From Albidovulum sp. (lineage in GTDB: Bacteria; Pseudomonadota; Alphaproteobacteria; Rhodobacterales; Rhodobacteraceae): DNA of 64,000 nucleotides. Shown one piece after another: positions 1 through 9,484 of the stretch. The first letter of the stretch is position 1, and each line of letters starts with the position of its first letter. The notes under the pieces were generated by a model, which saw only the letters and a program-made list of their open reading frames with translations, was not told the DNA's origin and ran no database searches. Position numbers and translations under genes: made by a program. The stretch is from contig JAPPFL010000036.1 of the NCBI GenBank assembly GCA_028823855.1, positions 170,342 through 234,341 of the forward strand. Reading direction: 5' to 3'.

Positions 1-307
1 CATCGAGCAAAACCATTCTCAGCTTGGCGGTTTGCCTTTTTGTGATTGTCAGAAGCGGACTCTCGTCGGCTTCGTTGTTCCAGATGCTCTTGTACGCTTT
101 GCCGGACGTGAAGGGGCGCTTCGACAGCACAAACAAATATAGAATCGGCAACCACATCCAGCGCGGATAGTCAATTACGCGCCTATCGGACAGAAATTCC
201 CGCAAGTACCGTCTCATGGGCCAATAGCCATACCCGTCGGGGGTTCCAAGATTTGCAAGTAGAATGCCTACCCTTTCATTCGGGATAGTTGGATGATCGG
301 GCGGCAT
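1..307 (-). CDS. hemH: Ferrochelatase, N-terminal part (runs off the left edge)
   Basis: Inserts ferrous iron into protoporphyrin IX, the last step of haem synthesis. Translating the minus strand from the ATG at 307 gives about 102 residues. They begin MPPDHPTIPNERVGILLANL and continue with LGTPDGYGYWPMRRYLREFL, SDRRVIDYP, then an IWNNEADESPL segment and TKRQTAKL. This matches the start of alphaproteobacterial ferrochelatases (NLGTP motif, then MRRYLxEFLSDRRVI). The active-site region lies beyond the edge. The next gene, on the same strand, ends 151 bases upstream of this start. No iron-responsive operator was recognised there. Identification is firm despite the truncation. Confidence 0.88.
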   Translation of the reverse strand, partial: MPPDHPTIPNERVGILLANLGTPDGYGYWPMRRYLREFLSDRRVIDYPRWMWLPILYLFVLSKRPFTSGKAYKSIWNNEADESPLLTITKRQTAKLRMVLLD

Positions 308-458
308 GAAATCCGTCGCGTGCAATCTGCGGTACCTCTTGTCTACCAAGTTCGCGGCCAATCGATCAGGCCGAAAACAAGGAATCGTCCGTTCTTGCGC
401 ATAGCTACGCGCCAATGTCATTGTATTAGGCGCGTTTCGGTGTCAATTATGCATGCAT

Positions 459-1244
459 TTAGGCCTTTCCCGATACAATTTCGTCGGGCGCGGCGGAATC
501 CGGCGCACGGGCCGTGAGAAATATCAGTTCAAATGTCGCCGGAATTCGACCGTCGGGACGTGCGAAACATTCGCCGTAAATACGGGCGCACTCGAGAAAT
601 AGCATTCGAGGCGCGAAAGCCTTTATTCGTTGGTCTAGTGCATTCGTTTCGCCCATAAAGCGTAAATCCTGCATAAGCGCCAGCGCGGTCGAATACGTCG
701 CCTTGACCGTTAGGCTGTCGGCAACTGCATCGGCGAATCCCGCGCGCTGGAGCAAATCGCCTAGATCCCGTATGTCGCCCATGGGAGCAACTCGCGGGCT
801 CGCGCCGCCAGTTGTCAAAATTTCCGCTTCCGTCAGCGAATGCCTCAATTCCCGCAAAGTCGCGCCACCCAAAAGAACGCACAGAAATTTGCCGTTCTGC
901 CCTAGGGCTAGCCTGCACTGGATTAGCTGGCCCACCGGGTCGTTCGACCAGTGCAGAGACATGGCGTGAATCAGCAGGTCGAATTTCGAACGAGGCAAGT
1001 CGAGAAATTCGCGATCCGGGTATGACTCGGCAATTTTGATTTCCTTGTTCCAGTATTCTGGAAATCCCGAAACCAGGGCAGCACGTGAAGGTTTCCCGCC
1101 GATTTCGCCTATTCGTGCGCGAATTTCCTCGCATGCGCGCGCATGCAGAAAAAAAGCGTCGCTTCGCCTGGCCGCCCGCGCACGGCGACGGTGCAGATCG
1201 AGCGACAAGATATCCGTCAATATTCGTGGTGCATGCAAAGACAT
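459..1244 (-). CDS. NDUFAF5/BioC-like methyltransferase-family protein
   Basis: 261 residues. The middle and end match alphaproteobacterial relatives of NDUFAF5, the complex I assembly factor: AMSLHWSNDPVGQLIQ, then LGGATLRELR, TGGASPRVAP, ALMQDLRFMGETNAL, and a terminal ATFELIFLTARAP. The N-terminus LDLHRRRARAARRSDAFFLH is also typical. The segment around residues 50-62, where family members carry the glycine-rich SAM-binding motif I, reads KPSRAALVSGFPE and lacks the expected GxGxG. The protein may therefore be shortened or catalytically altered. The start is the first ATG; the ribosome site before it is weak. The family role (modifying a respiratory-complex subunit) is known from mitochondria and is only inferred here. 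Confidence 0.75.
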   Translation of the reverse strand: MSLHAPRILTDILSLDLHRRRARAARRSDAFFLHARACEEIRARIGEIGGKPSRAALVSGFPEYWNKEIKIAESYPDREFLDLPRSKFDLLIHAMSLHWSNDPVGQLIQCRLALGQNGKFLCVLLGGATLRELRHSLTEAEILTTGGASPRVAPMGDIRDLGDLLQRAGFADAVADSLTVKATYSTALALMQDLRFMGETNALDQRIKAFAPRMLFLECARIYGECFARPDGRIPATFELIFLTARAPDSAAPDEIVSGKA

Positions 1245-1343
1245 TCTGAAATTTTCGCATAGATCAAAGTAAAATGGTTCGAAATCCGCGAGCCTATCCC
1301 TATGCGCTCACCGAATTTAACCGTAGCAGCGATAACGCGGGTG

Positions 1344-2972
1344 TCAGGCAAACATGTCGAGTGCCGCGTGGACGAGTCGCTTGGTGTAATCCGTTTTCGG
1401 ATTCTCAAGAACATCGGCCGTCCGTCCCTGCTCTACCACGTTGCCGTCGCGCATTACGATAACGCGATGGCAGAGAGCCTTCACAACCTTTAGATCATGG
1501 CTAATAAAGAGGTAGCTGAGATCATGTTTTCGTCGCAGGTCGCGCAAAAGATCGATTATTTGAGCCTGGATAGAAAGGTCCAAAGCCGAGGTCGGTTCGT
1601 CGAGCAATATAAATTTTGGACGCATGACCATGGCTCGTGCGATAGCGATGCGTTGACGCTGGCCTCCGGAAAATTCGTTCGGGAACCGATCTAGCGAATC
1701 TGCCTCTAGCTGGACTTCGTCCAGCGCTTCTCGTACAAGTTTTTCGCGTTCTTTGCCGCTTGCGCCGATATTGTTGACGACCAATCCTTCGCCGACGATT
1801 TGGCGAACGATCATTCGCGGGTTCAGCGACGAGAACGGGTCCTGAAATACTACTTGCAAATCCGTTCGAAGCGGACGCAATTGTTTCTTTCTCAATTTGT
1901 CGATCCGGCGGCCTTGGAAGGAAATTTCGCCTGCCGTGGGCTCTTGCAGCCTGATTAGCGACATTCCAAGCGTCGATTTTCCCGAGCCGCTTTCGCCGAC
2001 GATGCCGAGGGTTTCGCCCGCGCGAACGGCGAGCGATAAATCATTTACGGCGACGAGGTCGAGCGTCTTTCGGTTCAGAAAGCTGCCGTGCTTGATCTTG
2101 AAGACGGTTTTCATGCCCGTGCCGCGGATAATTTCCGGAACGCCGTCCGAGAGCGGATCTGGTTGCCCTGAGGGCTCGCTATCGATCAAATGCTTCGTGT
2201 AGGGATGCTTTGGAGAATTGAATATCTGCTCGGCGGCGCCCTGCTCTAGAATATTTCCCCGCCGCATGACGCAAACGCGGTCCGACGTCTTGCGCACGAC
2301 GCCTAGGTCGTGAGTGATTAGCATAATCGCCATGCCGTGAGACTTTTGAAGTTCTTTCAGCAATGACAAGATTTCAGCTTGGACCGTCACGTCCAAGGCC
2401 GTTGTCGGTTCGTCGGCGATCAAGAGATCCGGTTCATTGGCGAGAGCCATGGCAATCATCACGCGCTGACGCTGGCCTCCCGACAATTGATGGGGATACT
2501 GAGATGCCCTCGCCTCAGGGTCGGGAATTTGCACTTCCTTTAGAAGCCTGACGACTTCAAGCTTGGCATTCTTTTTTGAAATCTTTCTGTGGCGCAGAAT
2601 TATCTCGGAAACCTGGTCGCCGACCCGATAGATCGGGTTAAGGCTCGTAAGCGGCTCTTGGAAAATCATCGTTATCCTGTCGCCGCGAACCTGCTGAATT
2701 TCAATTTCGGAAAGTTTAAGCAGATCTCGTCCCTTGAAAAGAACTACCGTATCTTTCGATACGGTCGCGTTTTCCGCCAGCATGCGCATGATTGCGCGAG
2801 CGGAAACCGACTTGCCGGAACCGCTTTCGCCTACAATTGCAAGAGTTTCGCCTTGAAATACTTGAAAACTGCTATTCTGGACGGCTGTCAGCGTTCCTCC
2901 GACCGTACGGAATCTCACGGACAAATTCTTGACGTCAAGCAAAGGCGCCTCGGAAACACGGGGCTTAGGCAT
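1344..2972 (-). CDS. ABC transporter ATPase, two fused nucleotide-binding domains (alpha-galactoside/peptide type)
   Basis: Energises the permeases encoded just upstream. About 542 residues contain two complete oligopeptide-class ATPase modules. The first has Walker A GESGSGKS near residue 50, signature LSGGQRQRV and Walker B LLIADEP. The second has Walker [10 protein letters not shown] near 345, signature FSGGQRQRI and FILLDEP. This is a DppD-DppF fusion as in YejF; the Sinorhizobium agp system is usually described with separate subunits. I chose the ATG at 2972, which overlaps the upstream permease gene by 8 bases; the open frame continues a further 15 codons upstream. It is the last gene of the agp-like operon. 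Substrate is inferred from the neighbours. Confidence 0.85.
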   Translation of the reverse strand: MPKPRVSEAPLLDVKNLSVRFRTVGGTLTAVQNSSFQVFQGETLAIVGESGSGKSVSARAIMRMLAENATVSKDTVVLFKGRDLLKLSEIEIQQVRGDRITMIFQEPLTSLNPIYRVGDQVSEIILRHRKISKKNAKLEVVRLLKEVQIPDPEARASQYPHQLSGGQRQRVMIAMALANEPDLLIADEPTTALDVTVQAEILSLLKELQKSHGMAIMLITHDLGVVRKTSDRVCVMRRGNILEQGAAEQIFNSPKHPYTKHLIDSEPSGQPDPLSDGVPEIIRGTGMKTVFKIKHGSFLNRKTLDLVAVNDLSLAVRAGETLGIVGESGSGKSTLGMSLIRLQEPTAGEISFQGRRIDKLRKKQLRPLRTDLQVVFQDPFSSLNPRMIVRQIVGEGLVVNNIGASGKEREKLVREALDEVQLEADSLDRFPNEFSGGQRQRIAIARAMVMRPKFILLDEPTSALDLSIQAQIIDLLRDLRRKHDLSYLFISHDLKVVKALCHRVIVMRDGNVVEQGRTADVLENPKTDYTKRLVHAALDMFA

Positions 2973-4101
2973 TGCTATAGGGATCCATGGCGTCGCGCAA
3001 TCCATCGCCGAATGCATTGAACGCCATCACCGAAACAATTATCATTCCTACCGGAGCCATCATCCAAGGCGCCGCAGAAAATGACTGGAAGTCAAGGATC
3101 TGGTTAAGCATTGCTCCCCAGCTGACTAGCGGCGGCTGAATGCCGACCCCGAGAAACGAAAGGAAACTTTCCAGGAGGATGACTTCAGGCAGCTGGTACG
3201 TTGCCCAGACGATCAAGTGCGACGAAATGTTGGGCACGACATGCCGAAACAGGATTCGGCCGTTGGAAGCTCCAACAGCTTCCGCCGCTCGAACGTATTC
3301 TAGCCGCCGCATGGAAATTACCTTGCCCCGGACCTCCCGAGAAAGGTCCGCCCACCGTAGCAGCACAAGAATTCCCGCGAACATCACGAAAATTAGCACC
3401 GCGTCCGCCCTCCTTGGCAGAATTGCGGTAAGCGCCAGATATAGAGGCAGATCGGGAAAGGCTTTGAAAAATTCGACGACTCGCTGCACCACCAAATCGT
3501 AGAATCCTCCAAAAAATCCCGCAGTGATGCCGACTATGGTTCCGATCACGAGCGCGGTCGCCATCACAATCAATCCCATCAAGAGCGATATTCGCGTTCC
3601 TATGACCATCCGGGAAAAAACATCCCGTCCGAGATTGTCAGTTCCAAGAATATGTATGGTCGAGCCTTCGTCCGTTCCAAATAGGTGCGTATTGAAAGTT
3701 AGACCTAGAAGCGACCATTCGCTGCCTTCGACGAAAAACCTAACTGTCGACTTTTTTTCCGGGTCGGATTCGAAAATTATCTCGAATGTATTGGGATCCA
3801 TTTCCTCCATAAAACCGTAGACAAACGGTCTCTGCAGTCCATTCTCGGAATCGTAGAATTTGATCCACTGAGGCGGCGTGTACAGGAGTGACCTGTTTGA
3901 CTTGTGCGATTCATACGGAGCCAGGAATTCTGCGAAAACTGCAGTTAGAATTATAAAGAGGCAGCCGGCCAGGCCAGCCATCCCGTAGGTGTTGCGCCGA
4001 AACCTCAGTCGGACGAGCTGCCAGTAGGTAAGCGAATGAGCGGCCCGGGCCTCAGCGTTCATCCGTTCGCCCGCATCGGGCGATTTTTCTGCATTGTCCA
4101 T
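2965..4101 (-). CDS. agpC: ABC transporter permease, AgpC-like
   Basis: Inner-membrane permease of the DppC/OppC class, 378 residues. A predicted membrane helix near residues 40-55 is followed by a long external loop of about 130 residues, including the segment FGTDEGSTIHILGTDNLGRD. The LGTDNLGRDVFSR motif is the usual mark of DppC-type permeases. Five more hydrophobic segments follow, and the EAA-like loop reads EAVGASNGRILFRHVVPN. The large loop is typical of the rhizobial alpha-galactoside and related permeases. Its ATG shares one base with the TGA of agpB (TGATG), so the two are translationally coupled. The specific substrate is inferred from AgpA and the GH4 gene. Confidence 0.82.
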   Translation of the reverse strand: MDNAEKSPDAGERMNAEARAAHSLTYWQLVRLRFRRNTYGMAGLAGCLFIILTAVFAEFLAPYESHKSNRSLLYTPPQWIKFYDSENGLQRPFVYGFMEEMDPNTFEIIFESDPEKKSTVRFFVEGSEWSLLGLTFNTHLFGTDEGSTIHILGTDNLGRDVFSRMVIGTRISLLMGLIVMATALVIGTIVGITAGFFGGFYDLVVQRVVEFFKAFPDLPLYLALTAILPRRADAVLIFVMFAGILVLLRWADLSREVRGKVISMRRLEYVRAAEAVGASNGRILFRHVVPNISSHLIVWATYQLPEVILLESFLSFLGVGIQPPLVSWGAMLNQILDFQSFSAAPWMMAPVGMIIVSVMAFNAFGDGLRDAMDPYSNA

Positions 4102-5126
4102 CAGCTCTTGTTCGAAAGTGTGGCTTGGCGGACTCGCGGATCAAGCAAAGCCAGCAGCAGGTCCGCGACGAGGTTTCCCACGACGATTATGGCCGCGACG
4201 ACTAGAAAGATGGCCGCTATGACAAGCATGTCGCGATTGCCAATTGAACTGAGTATTAGCGGACCGATCGTAGGGATTCCAAGCACGATCGCAATTTCGA
4301 GTTCGCCCTTGATCATGTAGTCGAACCGGGTCCCCATATTCATGATAACGGGGTGAAGCGCGTTGGGAATGGCGTGGACGAGAATTATTCGCCGGCGCGA
4401 AAGACCCTTGGCGCGCGCGGTTTCGACGTACTGCGCGTTCATGACATCGAGCAGATTGCCGCGCATCATCCTCAGAGTGTAGGCTTGTCCCGCCCAGATC
4501 GAAATTAGCAGCACGGGCCAGACATGTTTGAAAAAGTCCCATAGTTTGGCGAAGGACCAATAGTCCTGCAAAACGTACTGGGCGGAGTTGAGCGCACCAA
4601 TATATGGAGAGTGCCAGACGAAAGCCAAAAAATATAGAATGACCAGCGCCATTACGAATTTCGGAATTACGATGCCGAGAAACGCGAAGATCGTTGAAAG
4701 CGTATCGCCGAGCTTGTACTGGTTCATCGCCGCGTAGATGCCAAGCGACGCTCCGACGAACTGTCCGACAATCAACGAGACAAGGGCGATTCCGATAGAA
4801 CGAGGTAAACGAGTTCCGATGACTTCGGTTACCGGTTGATTGTAGAAAAACGAAAACCCGAAGTCCCAGCTAAGCATGATGCCCTTGATCCAAATCCAGT
4901 ATTGGATCCAAATCGGCTTATCCAAGCCCATCGCCGCCCGCATTGCGTCGGCTTGAGGCTGCAGTTCCAATCGACTTTGCCCGGTCATCGCCATAGTCCG
5001 GGTTACCCAGTTGTCGACGTAGTCGCCGGGCACGGCCAATATCAGGCCGAAGGAAACTATCGAAATTCCTATAAGGAGGGGAATTGTGGCAAGAGACCGC
5101 TGGGCAATAAAGATCAGAAGTCCCAA
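4101..5126 (-). CDS. agpB: ABC transporter permease, AgpB-like
   Basis: Inner-membrane permease of the DppB/OppB class, 341 residues. It starts with a hydrophobic segment IAQRSLATIPLLIGISIVSF, typical of the family. Around residue 100 comes PVTEVIGTRLPRSIGIALVS, and the cytoplasmic EAA loop is ETARAKGLSRRRIILVHAIPN near residue 235. It should pair with AgpC to form the channel fed by AgpA. The gene lies 79 bases downstream of agpA, past a strong hairpin, and ends in the TGATG overlap with agpC. Family assignment is firm; the galactoside specificity is inferred. Confidence 0.82.
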   Translation of the reverse strand: MGLLIFIAQRSLATIPLLIGISIVSFGLILAVPGDYVDNWVTRTMAMTGQSRLELQPQADAMRAAMGLDKPIWIQYWIWIKGIMLSWDFGFSFFYNQPVTEVIGTRLPRSIGIALVSLIVGQFVGASLGIYAAMNQYKLGDTLSTIFAFLGIVIPKFVMALVILYFLAFVWHSPYIGALNSAQYVLQDYWSFAKLWDFFKHVWPVLLISIWAGQAYTLRMMRGNLLDVMNAQYVETARAKGLSRRRIILVHAIPNALHPVIMNMGTRFDYMIKGELEIAIVLGIPTIGPLILSSIGNRDMLVIAAIFLVVAAIIVVGNLVADLLLALLDPRVRQATLSNKS

Positions 5127-5173
5127 TTCAGCGCTCCCGAAAAGCTATCGAGTTGCCGTAACGCTATGAGTAT

Positions 5174-5195
5174 GCGGGCTCCCGCGGGAGCCCGC
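5174..5195 (-). terminator. Perfect 22-base palindrome between agpA and agpB
   Basis: An uninterrupted inverted repeat (half-site GCGGGCTCCCG) begins 10 bases after the agpA stop codon. As RNA it would form a stem of about nine GC-rich pairs with a short loop. No U tract follows, so it is more likely a partial terminator or an RNA-stabilising hairpin that raises binding-protein expression over permease expression, as is common after binding-protein genes. Confidence 0.55.
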
Positions 5196-5205
5196 GTTTC
5201 TCGCA

Positions 5206-7230
5206 CTAATGGGTCGGAACCGTGTCGGGCAGCAATTCGTCGATTTGCTCGTCGGACGTTGCCCACAATCTTTCGCGAACTACGCCGTCCTCAGCCCATT
5301 CGAACATAAAGACAGGCGTTCCAGGATGGGCGTTTTTGATCCTCTTGTTGATCAAGAGCGCCGCGGGAGCCTGGGTTAGGCCGATCGTATAGACGTTCTC
5401 GGTCCAATTCCTCTGAATCAATTTTGCCGCTTCGGCGGCTTTGGCCGGGTCCCACGTCTCTTGGATCAAATTGACGGCCGCGACCATTTCCTCTTCCCAG
5501 TCGAAAAGGTTCCGGTTGCCGTCGTCGTCCGCCGGATGCCAATCGGGGCATCCGATGGAAACCGGGACGTAGTCGCAGGTCTGCCTCGTCGGAATTACCC
5601 AGTGGTGCCTGCGTTCGATCATGTTGAATTTGCCGGAGTCCGCCAAAGCCTCGATGTCGTCTAGCGCTCTGGGCAAAATTCGAATGCCTACCTCCGCCAG
5701 CAAGGAAACGACGGCGTCGACCTGCTTTTTGTCGGTTGGTTCTCCAGTGTCGTACGCAAGATCGATTTCCATGTCCGCGCCGGTTCCCGGCAAGTTGCGT
5801 ATGCCGTTTCCGTCGGTATCCGCAAGACCTAGCCCGTCCAGCATGGCGCCGGCTGTCGCCTGGTCGAAGGGATAATATACCGTAGAGTCATAGTCGTAGT
5901 ACGGAGAGCCAGTGGAAAACCCGCCAGGATAGGGATAGGTAAACGGTCCGCGCGCCACGGATTGTCCGATAGCATCCCGATCGAGGGCGTGACTAAGAGC
6001 GACACGGAAGTCCTTGTTGCGGAACAATCCGCGCAATTCCGCGTCTACTTCGTCTTCCACGCCGACGGTCTCGGAGAAATTCAATTCGATTTCCCAGGAA
6101 AGCACTCGGGGTCCGAACTGCGCCTTGGTCGGCGAATCTTCGGCCTGGCTCTGTTTTAGGGCCGCGACGTAGTTGCCCGGATTCTCCATGTTGGAGAAAT
6201 CGCCAGTACCTGCGACCGCCTGGGTTGTGCGGTCGGACCAGGTAGTCAGCTTGAAATGCATTTCGTTCATGTACGGCAGCTGATTGCCCGCTTCGTCCAC
6301 TTTCCAGTAGTACGGATTGCGCCGCATGATGACGATTTCATCAGGCCTGTGGACGACCGGCACCCACGGGCCGAGAACGACCGGTGACAAGTTATCTGCG
6401 GGCAGGGAATTTCGGTAGCTATCATAGGTTGCGTCGGAATTATAGGTTGGGTGGTGTTCCTTTAGGATATGGCTCGGGCCGGGGCATCCTTGGATATAGG
6501 CGAGAGACTGAACTCGCGAGGGTCCCTGCGGTTTCTGGAAATTGAATCTGACCGTCGTTTCGTCGATCACATCCATCGTCGTGCCTTCGCCCATGCCGTT
6601 TGTCGACATCCATCCCGATACGTTTTCGTCTTGGACATTGTCTTCCCACCAGAAACGAACGTCCTCGGAATCGAACGGGTCGCCGTCCGACCAGCGCGCG
6701 CCGTCAATCAAATGAAGCGTCAATTGGTCGCGCTGGTCATTCCAATCCCAGCTTTTCGCCAGATTTGGAAGCGGGCCCGACTGATCCTCGGCTTTAACTT
6801 GCCAAAGCGCACCGACTCGGACGAGGCATTCCTGCATTGCCATATTAATTCCGCCCCAGCCCTGGTGCTGGCCTGCCATCCAGTTCCAGCCTTCCGGCCT
6901 TCCGCCGATAACGTGCCTGAATACGCCGCCGTACTCTCCGATGCCGTCAGACATCGCGCCCGTCAAGTGAATCAGGGGTTCCGCCGGCAGCCGTTCTTCC
7001 ACCGGGGGCAGCTTGCCGTCGGCAACCAGATTGCTAAGGAACGGAGCTTCGGAATAGCTTTCCAATGCGCCATATGTCCATAATTCATCTCGCCCGAGCA
7101 ATTCATACTGCAAGTTTGACATGCTTTTTTCTTCCGGCATCATGTCCGCGCTTGAGCTTGCGGCGTTCAAACCGATCATGCTGGCGCTCGTCAGGAGCGC
7201 CGCCAGAAGGCGTGACTTGGTAGAAATCAT
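5206..7230 (-). CDS. agpA: Periplasmic alpha-galactoside/oligopeptide-class binding protein, AgpA-like
   Basis: Extracytoplasmic solute-binding protein of family 5 (peptide class), 674 residues. It is unusually long for the family but matches rhizobial AgpA in length and sequence: NLQYELLGRDELWTYGALES, IGEYGGVFRHVIGGRPEGWN, NLAKSWDW, WSDGDPFDSEDVRFWWEDN, RRNPYYWKVDEAGNQLPY. AgpA imports melibiose and raffinose-type sugars in Sinorhizobium. The first 28 residues (MISTKSRLLAALLTSAS...) are a signal peptide. I chose the ATG at 7230 because AGGAGGG lies 7 bases upstream; the open frame extends 33 codons further without a comparable site. The divergent regulator and the GH4 alpha-galactosidase downstream of it support the substrate assignment. 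Confidence 0.85.
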   Translation of the reverse strand: MISTKSRLLAALLTSASMIGLNAASSSADMMPEEKSMSNLQYELLGRDELWTYGALESYSEAPFLSNLVADGKLPPVEERLPAEPLIHLTGAMSDGIGEYGGVFRHVIGGRPEGWNWMAGQHQGWGGINMAMQECLVRVGALWQVKAEDQSGPLPNLAKSWDWNDQRDQLTLHLIDGARWSDGDPFDSEDVRFWWEDNVQDENVSGWMSTNGMGEGTTMDVIDETTVRFNFQKPQGPSRVQSLAYIQGCPGPSHILKEHHPTYNSDATYDSYRNSLPADNLSPVVLGPWVPVVHRPDEIVIMRRNPYYWKVDEAGNQLPYMNEMHFKLTTWSDRTTQAVAGTGDFSNMENPGNYVAALKQSQAEDSPTKAQFGPRVLSWEIELNFSETVGVEDEVDAELRGLFRNKDFRVALSHALDRDAIGQSVARGPFTYPYPGGFSTGSPYYDYDSTVYYPFDQATAGAMLDGLGLADTDGNGIRNLPGTGADMEIDLAYDTGEPTDKKQVDAVVSLLAEVGIRILPRALDDIEALADSGKFNMIERRHHWVIPTRQTCDYVPVSIGCPDWHPADDDGNRNLFDWEEEMVAAVNLIQETWDPAKAAEAAKLIQRNWTENVYTIGLTQAPAALLINKRIKNAHPGTPVFMFEWAEDGVVRERLWATSDEQIDELLPDTVPTH

Positions 7231-7679
7231 TAAACAACCCTCCTTTTTTGGTATGCCTTCGCTGAATAATTCAATTTTTTTGAGAATCTTCCGGGTTTCT
7301 TTTGTCAAATTCCGGTTTACTGGGTACAAGGATTTCGTATATTAGACGAAATTCTAGTATTTGAACCGCACTCTCGAAGTCCCGATCGCGAAAATCTCAA
7401 TCAAGCTTGAGCTAGTAAAGAATCTAGCTTCGAATTGAGCAATTCGCAATTCAAATCGCTTGAGCGCCGGAATGAACTGGGCCGACGCGCAAATGCAGCA
7501 AAATTCTTAGTAAAAACGGCTAGCCGACCTGCCCAGCGCAATGAGTTGCAGGTTCGAATTTGTTCAAGCTCAAAGAATCGTGCTTGATACAGTTCACTTG
7601 AACTAATTTGCGCGACGATGATACTGTCGGCAGCTGCGAGTCCAGGACAAGAACTTTATCTTTTCGAAAATGCGGCGCT
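7231..7679. promoter_or_regulatory. Divergent control region between agpA and the MelR-like regulator
   Basis: About 450 bases lie between two divergent starts. They hold several short symmetric elements: TCAAGCTTGA at 7401-7410, AGCTAG (7410-7415) paired with CTAGCT (7424-7429), TTCAAGCTCA at 7563-7572, and GTTCA-2-TGAAC at 7592-7603. The recurring TTCAAG/CTTGAA core is a candidate binding site for the AraC-family regulator. No confident -35/-10 pair was assigned. These sites are inferred from symmetry and position only. Confidence 0.35.
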
Positions 7680-8546
7680 ATGATTGATGAACAATATCTC
7701 GAGTATGTCGATGCCCATCTTGTTCCGGATGGTATCGAATTCATGGTGGAATCGCATGTCCCGAAGAAATTCAGGGCTGCCTATCATCACCATGCGTCCG
7801 TGGAAGTGAATTACCTTTACGGTTGCGAGCTTGAATATTCGTTTTCGGGAACGAAAGTTTGCTTGCCTAGGAACAGGATGACCGTATTTTGGGGCGCGAT
7901 GCCGCACGGCGTTACCAATGTCCGCGGCGATGGGATGATTGTGAATATCTATATTTCGCTTTCCCAGCTGCTTAAATGGGGCCTTCCAAAGTCATTAAGC
8001 GAGACAATAATCAGCGGAGCCGCGGTTTCAGCCAAGGAATTGAATCCTACGGATTTCACCATTTTCACAAAGTGGGCGAAAGAATATTCCGGAACCAGCG
8101 TGGCCTGGCGTCGTCTTTTACTCGGAGAAATCGAGATGCGGTTGCGCCGATTGGCTCTCGAAGGCTACCATGTCATCTTGCCGGCGGCGGATTCCGCTCG
8201 CATCGACGCAGGCGGCCGAACGTCCATGCACTATATCGATCGGATGCTTCGCTTCATTGCCGACAATTATACCAGTCCGATTACAGTTGCCGATGTTGCG
8301 AGTCACGTAGGGCTGTCTCCAAGCTATGCCATGCTTCTGTTCCGGCGGACTGTCGGCGTGCCGATAAAGAGGCATATAACCAGAATACGCTTGAGCCATG
8401 CTCAGATGCTTCTGGCAAACACTGACCTGAAGATCTTGAGCATTGCCATGGACAGCGGTTTCAATTCGCTTTCCAGTTTTTATGAAGCGTTTTATTCGCT
8501 TGCCGACAAAACGCCTGCCGCCTTCAGGGTTGAGGCCCGGCAATGA
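7680..8546 (+). CDS. AraC-family regulator of the alpha-galactoside genes (MelR/AgpT-like)
   Basis: Transcription factor of 288 residues. The N-terminal cupin-type sensor (about 1-170) contains HHHASVEVNYLYGCELEYSF and TVFWGAMPHGVT, closely resembling E. coli MelR (FWACTPHQLT at the same place). The C-terminal DNA-binding domain (about 180-285) has two helix-turn-helix segments: ITVADVASHVGLSPSYAMLL and ILSIAMDSGFNSLSSFYEAF. MelR activates melibiose genes when bound to melibiose, and AgpT has the same role in Sinorhizobium. Divergence from agpA and proximity to the GH4 gene fit that role. I chose ATG 7680; the frame extends upstream only to a TTG without a ribosome site. The 3' end overlaps the convergent gene by 23 bases. 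Confidence 0.82.
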   Translation: MIDEQYLEYVDAHLVPDGIEFMVESHVPKKFRAAYHHHASVEVNYLYGCELEYSFSGTKVCLPRNRMTVFWGAMPHGVTNVRGDGMIVNIYISLSQLLKWGLPKSLSETIISGAAVSAKELNPTDFTIFTKWAKEYSGTSVAWRRLLLGEIEMRLRRLALEGYHVILPAADSARIDAGGRTSMHYIDRMLRFIADNYTSPITVADVASHVGLSPSYAMLLFRRTVGVPIKRHITRIRLSHAQMLLANTDLKILSIAMDSGFNSLSSFYEAFYSLADKTPAAFRVEARQ

Positions 8547-8946
8547 GATCCAATTGTCGGACCGCGTCATTCGGGACCCGGCGAACGCGCACCTTCTTAG
8601 CGGTTTGCCGCCAAGCTTTCGCCAGTCGGTGAACTCCGTCCAGAATCATCCAGCGGTCGCGATTGAAAAACACATCGATCGGATACTCCAAAGACGCGTT
8701 TTCGATTCGGTCCGCTTCCGCCTTGAATCTCTGAGGTTCATCCAGAACTTGCCGAGGCGTTACGCAATAGCGTTTCTCGCCGTCCGGCCAGACCGGCGCA
8801 TCCAAATGCCAGGCGAGTTCGCGGAAAGGAAATTCTTCCGTGGGAAGATTCAGTCGCCAGATTGCTTCGACATCCCAATCAATTGAATACCAGTAATCTT
8901 GAATGATCTTGGGAAATTCTTCAAAATTCGAGTCCATAGCAGTCAT
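8524..8946 (-). CDS. Hypothetical protein with ParB/sulfiredoxin-like segment
   Basis: 140 residues, mostly hydrophilic, no signal peptide. The C-terminal half carries YPIDVFFNRDRWMILDGVHR followed by LAKAW, which resembles the LxDGxHR core of ParB/Srx-fold proteins. No DNA-binding domain accompanies it, so partitioning is not implied. The start may be the ATG at 8946 or at 8937. The gene converges on the AraC-family regulator and overlaps its last 23 bases. Function unknown. Confidence 0.6.
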   Translation of the reverse strand: MTAMDSNFEEFPKIIQDYWYSIDWDVEAIWRLNLPTEEFPFRELAWHLDAPVWPDGEKRYCVTPRQVLDEPQRFKAEADRIENASLEYPIDVFFNRDRWMILDGVHRLAKAWRQTAKKVRVRRVPNDAVRQLDLIAGPQP

Positions 8947-9484
8947 TTAAGGCTAGCTTGTTCGTGCGAACCGGAATTGAAGATTTCTTCCACGTTGTGC
9001 AATTGGGAATTCCCGAGGTCCTAGCTTTAGGATCCGACAGACCGAACCGGAAATATCCCGACCGCCGATAAAGAATAATTCTAAGCGCGTCTAAAGGCAA
9101 CACGACGAATGGTTTACTGTCTTGCTCATATATCGTTTGGCCGGCGAGGCTATTTTCGGGAAGAGGCATCCGAAAGCGCGCGCGGAAGCGCCCAATTCAA
9201 TTGGAACGCGAAGTTCAATATCTGCGCATTCAACCAAGGAAATTTCCCGGAATCAAAAAGCGGGTCCTATGGCAGTTGCAGTCGGGCAGTGAGTTTTCCG
9301 TGTCGACCTTCGCTACCAGTTCGCCGGGGAGAATTTGAAACGGGACCAATGGCCATAATCGGAAATCGAAAAACTGCGCGAGAATCTCGGTAGATTCCGG
9401 AATTCGATCACAACATGCAATTCTGGACGCATCGTAACGCCGCGCGTTTTCCGCGAATCTCGAATATTGCGCAAGAGAATTGAA
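8947..9484. other. Intergenic, 538 bases
   Basis: Frames on both strands are short and match no family I recognise. The stretch presumably holds promoters for the flanking divergent genes; none was assigned. Confidence 0.5.

Noticed and set aside
5174-5195. The palindrome as a strong intrinsic terminator
   Set aside because: No T run follows and three operon genes lie downstream, so only partial termination or RNA stabilisation is likely.
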